This document shows, in pieces, positions 6,416-14,126 of a DNA stretch of 23,176 nucleotides; position 1 is the stretch's first letter, and every line of letters starts with the position of its first letter. Under the pieces are notes generated by a model. It ran no database searches and was not told the origin of the DNA. It saw only the letters and a program-made list of their open reading frames with translations. A program made the translations under genes and the position numbers. Origin of the DNA: CALMSM01 sp964534095 (GTDB lineage Bacteria; Patescibacteriota; Saccharimonadia; Saccharimonadales; CALMSM01); the NCBI GenBank assembly GCA_964534095.1, contig CAZHPF010000006.1, positions 1-23,176 of the forward strand, given 5' to 3'.

Positions 6416-8311
6416 ATGTCTACTTCTGCCCCCCCCCCAGACGGCTCAGATAAACTGCGGCTTGGCGGATCACACGAGCCAGACCGTGAAGGTATAACCG
6501 CGCGGCCACCGCATACCGTCCCACCAACAGAACCAGAAATAGAACCCACCCCTGCAGAATCTTTATTTTCCGCGTTTTCTCCTGACAAAATAGGCGGACT
6601 TGGTATTGCCAACCTTGTGGAAGAACCAGGCATAGGCGGGTACCCCATTATAGCTAAGCTAGCCGTTGGAGGTCTCGATGAATACCTAACAGGGAGCAGC
6701 GTTCACACCAAACCAGATATAGACGGCAGCGCATACGTCCGCGAAGCATTTGGTGGGTTTGGGTCAGGATCACCAGAATACGATGATAATTCTCGCCTGC
6801 AAGTTGAGGTTCCTAACCCCGCAGCAGCGGTTAATTGGTTTCGGGAGGCAACCCCCCAAGAGGGTAGCAGCGTTGCCACAGTCGCTTTCACGGAATCTAT
6901 ACCTTCGGCTCTGCACCCAGCCATTTCTGCCATAGCAGTTAATTTTCGTCAAGGCCAAGACGGACAAAATAGCCTTATTTATGGAACCGTATCGCGACAC
7001 CACGATGCGTTCGATATTCCTGGGGTTCCCGCCTATACCACCGCAGGCCGCAGGATCGATACTTCTACTCCTGCAAAGAATATGCTAAAACAGCATATGG
7101 TTGACCGTATCACCGGTCTCTACCCCGACGGCACCACAGCCAGCAAAGATGGCAATGAAATTGCCATACGCCTGGACGATAATATAACTATATGTGTTAG
7201 CCAAGCGGGCGAATTAAGGTTATCGGTAAACGGGGGAGGCAATTCTTACAATCGTTTCGGCAGAGTACCCGCGACACCGCGGCAGCTGGAGCGGGAACTC
7301 AAAGCACTTCAAGAGTGCTTGCCGCCGATTACAGAGGCTTACGCCGATTTCTTCCGCCAGCAACTGCCACCCACCACGCTTCGCGTAGAGTATGGCACGT
7401 CCGGGGAAGCAGGAGCCAGCCAAGACCCCGTTAACCCTGAACGCCTAGCAATCCTTCGGCAAGAGCTGCTGGTTGATCCAAGTGAAGACGACTTTAAATA
7501 CATAGGCGGGCTTGACAATGATATTGCCCGGCTCCGAAAAGCCGCACTTGGCTTTGCCCACCCAGAAGTATTTAAAGAATATGGCGTGGCTCCTCCGCGT
7601 GGCATGTTGCTACAAGGCCCTCCAGGCGTGGGCAAGTCCACCCTCATAAGAGCTTTTGCCCGTGAAATCGATGCTGTAGTGCTAAACGTAAAAGCTAGTA
7701 CCATTAAGAACGCGTTTCATGGCGAAACAGAACGGAATATACGCGGTGTTTTCCAACTGGCAGACGAGCTGGTAGCCGAAGGTGAGCAAGTGGTGCTTTT
7801 CTTTGACGAAATGGAGTCCTTGGCGCCCGCCCGCGATGCTATGGGCGCATCGGGAATCGACAAGAACGTGACTACTGAGCTGTTACAAGGCATGAATGTT
7901 GACCGTCCGGGATGTATTATTATTGGCGCGACCAATGTCCCTGGCGCGCTTGACCCTGCACTCACTAATAATACAAGCCGTTTCTCTGAACAGCTAGAAA
8001 TCAGCCTACCAGATATTGAGGCTCGACATGACATTATCGAAAAGTTATTTTTGAAATTTACTGACCGGTCTTCTATCGGTGATATGGCTGCACTCTTTGA
8101 CCCTGCTATCCAAATAGATACTCTTGCGCAAGCTTCGGAAGGCTTGAGCGGTGCAGACCTAGAGACTGCTATCCGCAAAGCCCTGACAGATAAGGCCGTT
8201 CAGAAAATACAGACCGGAGAAAAGCCAGGCCCCGTAACAAACGGCGAGCTATACCAAGCACTTAAAGCTGTAGAAATGGCAAAAGAAAAAACCGGTGGAA
8301 GTTACCTGTAA
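6416..8311 (+). CDS. AAA+ ATPase with unrecognised N-terminal domain and poly-C tract
   Basis: 631 residues. The C-terminal half is a single classical AAA+ module like those of Cdc48/proteasomal ATPases. It contains a YIGGLDNDIARLRKA entry helix, Walker A GPPGVGKST (about 401-409), Walker B VVLFFDEME (about 459-467), sensor 1 GATN (about 504) and an Arg in TSRF consistent with the arginine finger. A small C-terminal lid follows (SGADLETAIRKAL). Such ATPases form hexamers that unfold or remodel proteins. Residues 1-370 match nothing I know: a Pro-rich start, then mixed beta structure that may select substrates. The start at 6416 follows from the -10 box; an in-frame TTG at 6380 lies inside the promoter. 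Residues 5-8 (APPP) are encoded by ten C. Confidence 0.85.
   Translation: MSTSAPPPDGSDKLRLGGSHEPDREGITARPPHTVPPTEPEIEPTPAESLFSAFSPDKIGGLGIANLVEEPGIGGYPIIAKLAVGGLDEYLTGSSVHTKPDIDGSAYVREAFGGFGSGSPEYDDNSRLQVEVPNPAAAVNWFREATPQEGSSVATVAFTESIPSALHPAISAIAVNFRQGQDGQNSLIYGTVSRHHDAFDIPGVPAYTTAGRRIDTSTPAKNMLKQHMVDRITGLYPDGTTASKDGNEIAIRLDDNITICVSQAGELRLSVNGGGNSYNRFGRVPATPRQLERELKALQECLPPITEAYADFFRQQLPPTTLRVEYGTSGEAGASQDPVNPERLAILRQELLVDPSEDDFKYIGGLDNDIARLRKAALGFAHPEVFKEYGVAPPRGMLLQGPPGVGKSTLIRAFAREIDAVVLNVKASTIKNAFHGETERNIRGVFQLADELVAEGEQVVLFFDEMESLAPARDAMGASGIDKNVTTELLQGMNVDRPGCIIIGATNVPGALDPALTNNTSRFSEQLEISLPDIEARHDIIEKLFLKFTDRSSIGDMAALFDPAIQIDTLAQASEGLSGADLETAIRKALTDKAVQKIQTGEKPGPVTNGELYQALKAVEMAKEKTGGSYL
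6429..6438. repeat. C10 homopolymer at codons 5-8 of the AAA+ ATPase gene
   Basis: Ten consecutive C starting 13 nt after the proposed ATG. With nine C the frame stops at TAA 6495-6497, and with eleven it stops at TAA 6451-6453, so either slip gives a very short peptide. Confidence 0.95.
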
Positions 8312-8356
8312 GGATACCCTCGTAGCTATATCATAGGCTGCGCGAAAACCGACCCG

Positions 8357-8385
8357 TTCATTTTCTGATAACCCTCGCGTATAAT
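8357..8385 (+). promoter_or_regulatory. Promoter of the alcohol dehydrogenase gene, leaderless
   Basis: -35 TTCATT (8357-8362, weak), 17-bp spacer, -10 TATAAT (8380-8385). The GTG start at 8394 comes 8 bases after the -10, and no Shine-Dalgarno site can fit. Confidence 0.6.
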
Positions 8386-8393
8386 AGGTAGTT

Positions 8394-9440
8394 GTGAAAG
8401 TAGGAATATACTATGGGGCTGGTGACATTAGGCTGGAAGAACGTGCCGATTCACGCGTTCAGACTGGGCACGAGGCTATCGTACGAGTGATGCACTCTTG
8501 TATTTGCGGGTCTGACTTATGGTATTGGCGGGGGATTAGCAAAAAAGAGTCTGGCACGCCCATCGGCCATGAGTTTATGGGCATCGTCGAAGAGACGGGG
8601 AAAGACGTAACACATATACAAAAAGGTGATTTCGTTATTTCAGCCTTTTCTATTTCAGATGGCACATGCCCGGAATGCAAGGCCGGTATGACATCGGTAT
8701 GCCGTAACAAACAAGCCTGGGGTCGGGATAATAACGATGGTGGGCAGGGCAAAAAAGTCCGTGTGCCGTACGCCGAAGGCACGTTGCATGTAGTCCCAGC
8801 AGACAAAGTGACTGACAAGCTGATTCCTGCCTTGCTGCCGCTCACTGATGTACTCTGCACAGGCCACCATGCAGCCGTAAGCGGTGAAGTTGGTTCCGGC
8901 AAAACTGTCGCCGTCATTGGAGATGGCGCCGTCGGTTTGTGTGCCGTAGCAGCTAGTAAACGCTTGGGTGCCAAAACGATTATTTTGGTTAGTACCCACC
9001 CGGATAGAGCCGCAATCGGCAAGCAGTTCGGCGCTACCCATATCGTCAACGCCCGAGGCGAAGAGGCAGTCCAAACGGTAATGAAATTGACCAACGGCTT
9101 AGGTGTAGACTCTATGCTGGAATGCGTCGGCACCGACGCTTCGTGGCAAACCAGCTTTGCTATGACCCGCGCGGGTGGCACCATCGGGTTCGTCGGCGTG
9201 CCCCATGCGGCTGACTTGCCATTATCGACTATGTTTAGACGGAACATTGGCGTAAAGGGCGGTGTTGCTCCTGCGGCGGCATATATACCGGAGTTGCTGC
9301 GTGATGTGCTAGCCGGTACCTTGGATGTATCAGCTATTTTCACCAAACAGATTGCCTTAGAAGATTTAGCAGAAGGCTACAAAGCCATGGACGAGCGTAC
9401 CGCCATCAAAACCCTTATCAATATTTCCGCTCTCACTTAA
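8394..9440 (+). CDS. Zinc-dependent alcohol dehydrogenase family protein (MDR)
   Basis: 348 residues, the normal length for a medium-chain dehydrogenase/reductase. The catalytic zinc site is seen as CICGSD (C38) and GHE (H59, E60). The NAD(P)-binding Rossmann fold shows VIGDGAVGL, followed by a strand and KQFGATHIVNARGEE typical of the family. The structural zinc loop reads C92-x2-C95-x7-C103, so three of the usual four Cys are present and the third is replaced by Gly98. The GTG start at 8394 follows directly after a -10 box. Expected reaction: NAD(P)-linked oxidation of an alcohol or reduction of an aldehyde. The substrate is not predictable. It appears to be transcribed alone. Confidence 0.9.
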   Translation: MKVGIYYGAGDIRLEERADSRVQTGHEAIVRVMHSCICGSDLWYWRGISKKESGTPIGHEFMGIVEETGKDVTHIQKGDFVISAFSISDGTCPECKAGMTSVCRNKQAWGRDNNDGGQGKKVRVPYAEGTLHVVPADKVTDKLIPALLPLTDVLCTGHHAAVSGEVGSGKTVAVIGDGAVGLCAVAASKRLGAKTIILVSTHPDRAAIGKQFGATHIVNARGEEAVQTVMKLTNGLGVDSMLECVGTDASWQTSFAMTRAGGTIGFVGVPHAADLPLSTMFRRNIGVKGGVAPAAAYIPELLRDVLAGTLDVSAIFTKQIALEDLAEGYKAMDERTAIKTLINISALT

Positions 9441-9488
9441 TTAGCGGGCAAGCAAAGCTATTTCTCTTGTGTGCGACAGAGGTGATTA

Positions 9489-9517
9489 TTGACAAATATT
9501 ACTTACTTTGTTATAAT
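9489..9517 (+). promoter_or_regulatory. Perfect consensus promoter of the 218-residue gene, leaderless
   Basis: -35 TTGACA (9489-9494), 17-bp spacer, -10 TATAAT (9512-9517): both boxes match the sigma-70 consensus exactly. The ATG at 9524 follows after 6 bases. Confidence 0.85.
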
Positions 9518-9523
9518 ATAAAG

Positions 9524-10180
9524 ATGCTTTTAGTCCCCTCACACGAATACGACCACACCGGTATTGGCAACCTCGAAGAAGCGGTTTCGGCCGCGCGGGA
9601 ACACGGCATTGCGAATGCTGTCGGTGCTATTAGTCCTGGTCTGTTAGGTGAGTTCCAATCAGTGGCGACTATAGTGCAGCAAGGTAATGTTACTGACATA
9701 CCCGGGGTATATGAAGCAGCGCAGGGAAACGGGGTAGGCGTATACTCGGTTCAGGCAGACCAAACTCCCAGCTTTATGACTGATTTTCTTGGAAAAGTAC
9801 AGACCCGCACCACAGCAGCCGCAGGAGATGACTTGCCTGGCTGGAACCCCGTTGCCAGCAAATCGGGCATAAGGATGGTGACCATGGTAGACAGTGCTTC
9901 GTTTCAGCTGCATTCTGATGACTATGAAGGACTAGTCGCGGCCGTTCAGGTTGCCGTGGACGGCAAAAAAACCATGTTCATACAAACAAGCGAGGGGTTA
10001 CGTTCCGTTCCTGTCGGACAAGGAGATATCACCTTGTTCGCAGGCGATACCTTCAGCCAGCATTCACGCCGTCGGCATGGCTTTGTTTTCTCGGGGAGCT
10101 ATGCTGTAGCACTAACGCTTGGCCAAGACCCGCACTACACCATATCAGGGAATTACCCTCACCCCTCGATGTCGACCTAG
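9524..10180 (+). CDS. Unknown protein, possible Fe(II)/2-oxoglutarate oxygenase-like beta-helix
   Basis: 218 residues. The C-terminal half looks like a double-stranded beta-helix. It has a strand with FQLHSDD (H130, D132; an H-x-D pair), then VQVAVDG.KTMFIQT, then VPVGQGDITLFAGDTF, then a second His (H180 or H185) 50-55 residues after the first, and a closing strand SYAVALTLG. This is the order of metal ligands in isopenicillin N synthase-like dioxygenases. The Arg that normally binds 2-oxoglutarate after the second His is not obvious, so the enzyme call is tentative and a cupin is an alternative. The start was moved to ATG 9524 because the promoter ends at 9517. It converges on the ATP-grasp gene. 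Confidence 0.55.
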   Translation: MLLVPSHEYDHTGIGNLEEAVSAAREHGIANAVGAISPGLLGEFQSVATIVQQGNVTDIPGVYEAAQGNGVGVYSVQADQTPSFMTDFLGKVQTRTTAAAGDDLPGWNPVASKSGIRMVTMVDSASFQLHSDDYEGLVAAVQVAVDGKKTMFIQTSEGLRSVPVGQGDITLFAGDTFSQHSRRRHGFVFSGSYAVALTLGQDPHYTISGNYPHPSMST

Positions 10181-10232
10181 TCCTCCCTACGCGAGCGAGG
10201 CTTTATACCACCACAAGCGATAAGTAACGGTT

Positions 10233-11288
10233 TCAGAAACTTGGAACTATTTGGCGTGAAGACGGAAGAAGTATAGGTTGCTTATTCACGGTTGCAGGGA
10301 ATAGCTTGCGAGATAAGCCAAGCGCTACAATCTGCAAGATCATAGCCTCGTACCCAAGATTAGCGTTGAGCAGGCAAGCTTTAGGGAACGAGCCGTAACC
10401 ATCGATTAAGCTGGGGATAAGGTTGGCCTCCAAGAAGCACGGCGCGCCTGCATCATCCAAACGAATATCTATGCGGCCGTAGTCGCGCGCGCCTAAGGCC
10501 GCAAAAACATCTAAGGCCAGTTGATTAACTTTTGCCTTGAGTGTGACGTCAGTTACTTCTATGGCGCGCTCAGTATTTGACACTTTGGTTTCTTGACCAA
10601 GAAGACGAGCGCCATATTCGTTTGGTGCAGCAATCAGCTCGATAGGCATCGCCATATATGTTTGGGTGTCCTCTTCCTTAAGGATAGCTACGCTAAACTC
10701 CCGACCTGGAAGGTATTGCTCCACTAGAGAATCAGCCAAAGTTTCGGTGGCAATAGATTGTACCTTAGCATCTAGTTCGTCAATGTTATGCACCACAGAC
10801 TTACTATTTATCCCCGCACCACCGCCCCGGTTGGTGGGCTTTACGAACAGAGGATAAGCAAGAGGTATATTATAGGTGTCCTGGAGGCTATTTTGCCTTA
10901 CCACAACATAGGGTGATGTATGAAGCCCTGCTTCAAGTACCTGCTCCTTGGCTAAGTGTTTGTTACGTTCAAGATCGTGTGCTAATTGGCCTGAGCCCGT
11001 ATACGCAATACCGTGTTGGTCGAGATAACCGCTAAGCCATATCTTTTCGGGAATCTCGCGAGACAGCCCCATGTCCCTGGTTACGAAGCTCATACCCAGA
11101 AACACTAGCCCCGGTTGGCGCGAAACCAATGCATCCAGATCCGCTATGTCATTAATAATAGTCACCCTTACATCGGTATAGTACTTTTTCAAAGTAGCCA
11201 GGACAGCGTTCCGTGAGCGAGCCGACATCGAACTAAGCCCTTTCTTTGTAGAAGAGACAATTTCAATATGAAGATTAATTTTGGCCAT
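10233..11288 (-). CDS. ATP-grasp ligase related to D-alanine--D-alanine ligase
   Basis: 351 residues. ATP-grasp enzymes join a carboxylate to an amine through an acyl phosphate. Seen are a preATP-grasp half with TGSG (97-100), KHLAKEQVLEAGL (110-122), the ATP-binding strand PLFVKPTNRGGGAGI (146-160), EQYLPGREFSVAIL (190-203), and the magnesium-binding end GRIDIRLDD then FLEANLIPS (271-293; E287 and N289 the likely ligands). This is close to Ddl, where the last motif is usually E-x-N-x-x-P-G, here with Ser for Gly. The start is placed at 11288, since AAAGG stands 8 bases before it. It could be the true Ddl for cell wall synthesis or a peptide-bond ligase in a small-molecule pathway next to the exporter. 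Confidence 0.82.
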   Translation of the reverse strand: MAKINLHIEIVSSTKKGLSSMSARSRNAVLATLKKYYTDVRVTIINDIADLDALVSRQPGLVFLGMSFVTRDMGLSREIPEKIWLSGYLDQHGIAYTGSGQLAHDLERNKHLAKEQVLEAGLHTSPYVVVRQNSLQDTYNIPLAYPLFVKPTNRGGGAGINSKSVVHNIDELDAKVQSIATETLADSLVEQYLPGREFSVAILKEEDTQTYMAMPIELIAAPNEYGARLLGQETKVSNTERAIEVTDVTLKAKVNQLALDVFAALGARDYGRIDIRLDDAGAPCFLEANLIPSLIDGYGSFPKACLLNANLGYEAMILQIVALGLSRKLFPATVNKQPILLPSSRQIVPSF

Positions 11289-11510
11289 AAGATAACCTTT
11301 CAGACAATCTGATAAGAACACAGGTTTGCATTAATTTTTGAGTATTTACAGAAAAACTGCTGCTGGCTTCAGAGTGGTTTTGCGAGACTATGCCAACACG
11401 ATGACCCTCACGGCCTAAGTTTGACGCCTATGGGGAGAAAGATACAGAATAACTTGCTTATATAGCATACCACAAAAAAGGCACTTAACCTAAACAGGGT
11501 ATGCACCGGT
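11289..11510 (-). other. 222-bp leader/intergenic region before the ATP-grasp gene
   Basis: Contains an extended -10-like element (TGC-TATATA, minus strand, about 11463-11455) with a weak TTAAGT -35, which would give a leader of about 165 nt. Its conserved elements match no riboswitch I know. No precursor-peptide-like small gene was found in any minus-strand frame. Confidence 0.35.
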
Positions 11511-12182
11511 TTATATACCAGGCTCTATCCGGCTGAGTGACACTATTCGCGGATCTGTAGTGTCGACGCCCATATCATCAAGCGTTGTGAATGTGTGGAC
11601 ATACAGCGTAGTTGGGCTGCTCGCGGGACGAGCATCATAGCCGTTAGGGAAAATCATAGTGGTATCTGACCCGGCAACACATCTCCACTGTGTATCTGGG
11701 ATACGATCTTGCAATACTACCCCCAGTGTGCCGTTTATGAACTGGCTCGTTCGGGCACCTAAAAATACAACCTCTGCATTACCCGGATAATTCATGAACC
11801 GGGCAAGTTCTTTTATGCGTTCGTGCTCATCCTGTGTTAAGTCATAGGCTTGCAGCAGCATCTCAGACGCTACTTCTTCATCCGTCGGCTCGGTGGTGTG
11901 GGCTTGGTAATAACGCTGCACTAAGCCATCAGTATGGGCAGGTTTATAAAACCCGGCGTTTTCGGCTCTAAACTCACTCTCGATTATGGGGCGGATCGTG
12001 CAGCCTGCATCAGTAAGTAGACGAGCGCCAATTTGGGTATGGTAGCCATGCACATCTTTGTACCCCTCGGGCACACCATGTAAAGCAAACCCACGACTCA
12101 AATCCTCGTCCATGGGGAAACCAACAGAGGACGCCTCTATAGCTTCTATGCGGGGTAGGGGATTAAGGGTTAAAACAGACAC
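11511..12182 (-). CDS. Unknown protein beside the ABC exporter
   Basis: 223 residues, family not recognised. No signal peptide or transmembrane segment. It has a Phe/Tyr- and His-rich first half with an HTD triplet (83-85), a helical acidic middle (DEEVASEMLLQAYDLTQDEHERIKEL) and a beta-rich end (GTLGVVLQDRIPD, then SDTTMIFPNGYD, then TTLYVHTF). The last strands superficially resemble the beta-helix of the 218-residue protein nearby. A distant oxygenase-like fold is possible, but I would not assign it. It starts with GTG at 12182, 8 bases after a -10 box, and is transcribed divergently from the ABC exporter. Confidence 0.55.
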   Translation of the reverse strand: MSVLTLNPLPRIEAIEASSVGFPMDEDLSRGFALHGVPEGYKDVHGYHTQIGARLLTDAGCTIRPIIESEFRAENAGFYKPAHTDGLVQRYYQAHTTEPTDEEVASEMLLQAYDLTQDEHERIKELARFMNYPGNAEVVFLGARTSQFINGTLGVVLQDRIPDTQWRCVAGSDTTMIFPNGYDARPASSPTTLYVHTFTTLDDMGVDTTDPRIVSLSRIEPGI

Positions 12183-12190
12183 AAATATAT

Positions 12191-12219
12191 ATTATATACC
12201 TTTTGTCAAATTAACCCAA
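12191..12219 (-). promoter_or_regulatory. Promoter of the 223-residue gene, leaderless
   Basis: Minus strand: -35 TTGGGT (12219-12214), 17-bp spacer, -10 TATAAT (12196-12191), then 8 bases to the GTG at 12182. A TTGACA lies inside the spacer but is too close to serve this -10. Confidence 0.6.
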
Positions 12220-12250
12220 TGTCTCCCATCTTGAATAACCAGGTATCTGA

Positions 12251-12256
12251 TATAGT
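12251..12256 (+). promoter_or_regulatory. -10 box of the ABC exporter gene
   Basis: TATAGT at 12251-12256, 7 bases before ATG 12264. A TTGAAT (12231-12236) stands only 14 bases upstream, so the -35 is poor. The 1-nt-to-leaderless geometry matches the other promoters here. Confidence 0.45.
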
Positions 12257-12263
12257 GATGGGC

Positions 12264-14066
12264 ATGCAATCGAAACAGCGGGACAAACACATTACCCGCG
12301 AAATCCACAAGCTATTTTGGCAAGGAAACTTCCAGAGCAAAGGTACGTTGATTACCGGCTACCTTACGCGCATTCCGGCCTTTGCGGCCTATAACACCTT
12401 TATTCCGCTGGCGAGCGCCTATGGCATCCAGGCTATTTTAGCTCGCAACTTCTCTAATGTTTCTACCTATGCCACCTGGATTATTGTCCTCGCACTCATC
12501 TATTCGGTGCTATGGACTACAGGCAATATCGTTATCACCAAAAACTCCATTATCGGTGCTAAGTACGTCCAGAACAAAGTGTTCAAAAATATCATGAACA
12601 AAGACTATGACTTCTACAGCAACGCCTTTTTTGGATCCGTAGGAGCCCAGGCGGCTCGGCTGCGTGACGCCTTTGTTGACTACGGCGAACTTGTCACTTT
12701 TTCACTTCCTAAACAATCAGCTATCGTATGCACTGGCATCGGGGTTATTGCCTATAACTCGCTACCGCTGGCCGCCGTGACACTGATCACTATGTTCTTT
12801 GTGCTCAGTTTTACTATCCTAAGCAGTACCTGGCGCCTAAAGTATAGGCGCCGCGTCAGCGAAGCAAGCAGTGACGTGGCCGCCTTTATCGGCGACACCC
12901 TGTCGCATGGTGCAACCGTTAAAAGTTTTGCTATGGAAGACTACGAGCAGGAACGTTTGCAAAAACCGCTCAACAAATGGAGCCATGCCCAGTATGTTTC
13001 CTGGAATCTTGCCAACCCCGCCGACAACGGCCGAATGATTCTGGCAGCAGTTGCTACAGCCGTCTTATTGCTCCTCTCAGCACGCTTGTACGAACAGGGC
13101 AGCATTTCCGTCACTATCGTAGTGTTAGTCCAGTTGTACGTTATCCGGCTCGTGGCAAGCACCATTGAGATTGCCGAAATCATAAAGCGTTACGAACAAG
13201 TTATGGGAGCCGCCTATGAACCTGTCAAAACAATGCTCCTGTCTAACAGCGTTGTCGATCCAGCCGTACCCAAGCCACTACCAGTGAGCAGCGTTCGGAC
13301 ACTTCAGATGGAAAACGTCAGCTATCGTTATTCGGACAGTAGTAAAACCCAATGGGCAGTACGTGATTTTTCTCTAGATATCAAACCCGGCGAAAAAATC
13401 GGGCTGGTCGGCTACTCAGGCAGTGGCAAAACAACGGTGACCAAGCTCATCTTGCGCTTTATGGATACCACTGGGGGAGCTATCAAGATCGATGGTATCA
13501 ATATTAGGGATTTATCCCAACAAACGTTGCGGCGTGCCGTATCATATGTGCCGCAAGAGCCGCTTTTGTTTCATCGGACTGTCCGTGAAAACATTGGCTA
13601 CGCTAACCCCAACGCTACCACGGCCGAAATTATTCGTGCGGCAAAGTTAGCCTACGTTGACGAGTTTGTCAAAGACCTACCAAAAGGGTACGACACGTTG
13701 GTAGGCGAGCGGGGCGTCAAGTTGTCAGGCGGCCAGCGCCAGCGCGTAGCAATTGCACGGGCTATTCTCAAAGACAGCCCCATTTTAGTGCTCGACGAAG
13801 CCACGAGCGCCCTCGATAGCCGCAGTGAACAGTTCATCCAAACTGCACTGTGGGAGCTTATCAAAAACCGCACTTCGCTCGTTATTGCCCACCGGTTGAG
13901 TACGCTTCACAAAATGGACAAGCTGGTAGTAATGGACAACGGCAAGATCATACAGGTAGGTACGCACAATGAGCTAAAGAACAAACCAGGGATCTATGCC
14001 GACCTGTGGGCGCACCAATCTGGCGGCTACATTGGTGTAGATTTAACTACTGACACACCAGAGTAA
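12264..14066 (+). CDS. ABC exporter, fused membrane and ATPase domains
   Basis: 600 residues, the standard half-transporter size; two copies form the pump. Residues about 1-330 hold some six membrane helices (for example ATWIIVLALIYSVLWTTGNIV). The ATPase follows with Walker A GYSGSGKTT (about 383-391), the Q-loop region VSYVPQEPLLFHRTV, the signature LSGGQRQR (about 486), Walker B ILVLDEATSALD (about 508) and the switch His in VIAHRLSTL. This is a type IV (MsbA/LmrA-like) exporter, moving lipids, peptides or drugs outward. ATG 12264 was chosen, being 7 bases after a -10 box; the in-frame ATG at 12258 is also possible. The neighbouring ATP-grasp and oxygenase-like genes suggest a product to be exported. 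Confidence 0.9.
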   Translation: MQSKQRDKHITREIHKLFWQGNFQSKGTLITGYLTRIPAFAAYNTFIPLASAYGIQAILARNFSNVSTYATWIIVLALIYSVLWTTGNIVITKNSIIGAKYVQNKVFKNIMNKDYDFYSNAFFGSVGAQAARLRDAFVDYGELVTFSLPKQSAIVCTGIGVIAYNSLPLAAVTLITMFFVLSFTILSSTWRLKYRRRVSEASSDVAAFIGDTLSHGATVKSFAMEDYEQERLQKPLNKWSHAQYVSWNLANPADNGRMILAAVATAVLLLLSARLYEQGSISVTIVVLVQLYVIRLVASTIEIAEIIKRYEQVMGAAYEPVKTMLLSNSVVDPAVPKPLPVSSVRTLQMENVSYRYSDSSKTQWAVRDFSLDIKPGEKIGLVGYSGSGKTTVTKLILRFMDTTGGAIKIDGINIRDLSQQTLRRAVSYVPQEPLLFHRTVRENIGYANPNATTAEIIRAAKLAYVDEFVKDLPKGYDTLVGERGVKLSGGQRQRVAIARAILKDSPILVLDEATSALDSRSEQFIQTALWELIKNRTSLVIAHRLSTLHKMDKLVVMDNGKIIQVGTHNELKNKPGIYADLWAHQSGGYIGVDLTTDTPE

Positions 14067-14090
14067 CGCTTGATTTTCTTCGCAGATAGT

Positions 14091-14118
14091 TTGATGTATA
14101 CAAAACTTTTGTCATAAT
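14091..14118 (+). promoter_or_regulatory. Promoter of purL-purQ, leaderless
   Basis: -35 TTGATG (14091-14096), 16-bp spacer, -10 CATAAT (14113-14118). ATG 14127 comes 8 bases later. No purine riboswitch or PurR-like site fits in this short space. Confidence 0.6.
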
Positions 14119-14126
14119 ACATGATA

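Noticed and set aside
8459..9346. Long 295-codon open frame on the minus strand
   Set aside because: It lies fully opposite the well-supported alcohol dehydrogenase gene, and its translation shows no domain or ribosome site. It is a shadow frame.
9467..9523. Upstream start adding 19 residues to the 218-residue protein
   Set aside because: The added region contains the perfect TTGACA/TATAAT promoter, and the residues look like untranslated sequence.
10181..10232. Bidirectional terminator between the convergent 218-residue and ATP-grasp genes
   Set aside because: CCTC/GAGG pairs weakly and no clear T-run follows on either strand.
11289..11510. Cobalamin, preQ1 or guanidine riboswitch in the leader of the ATP-grasp gene
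   Set aside because: None of the conserved core elements of these classes could be matched.
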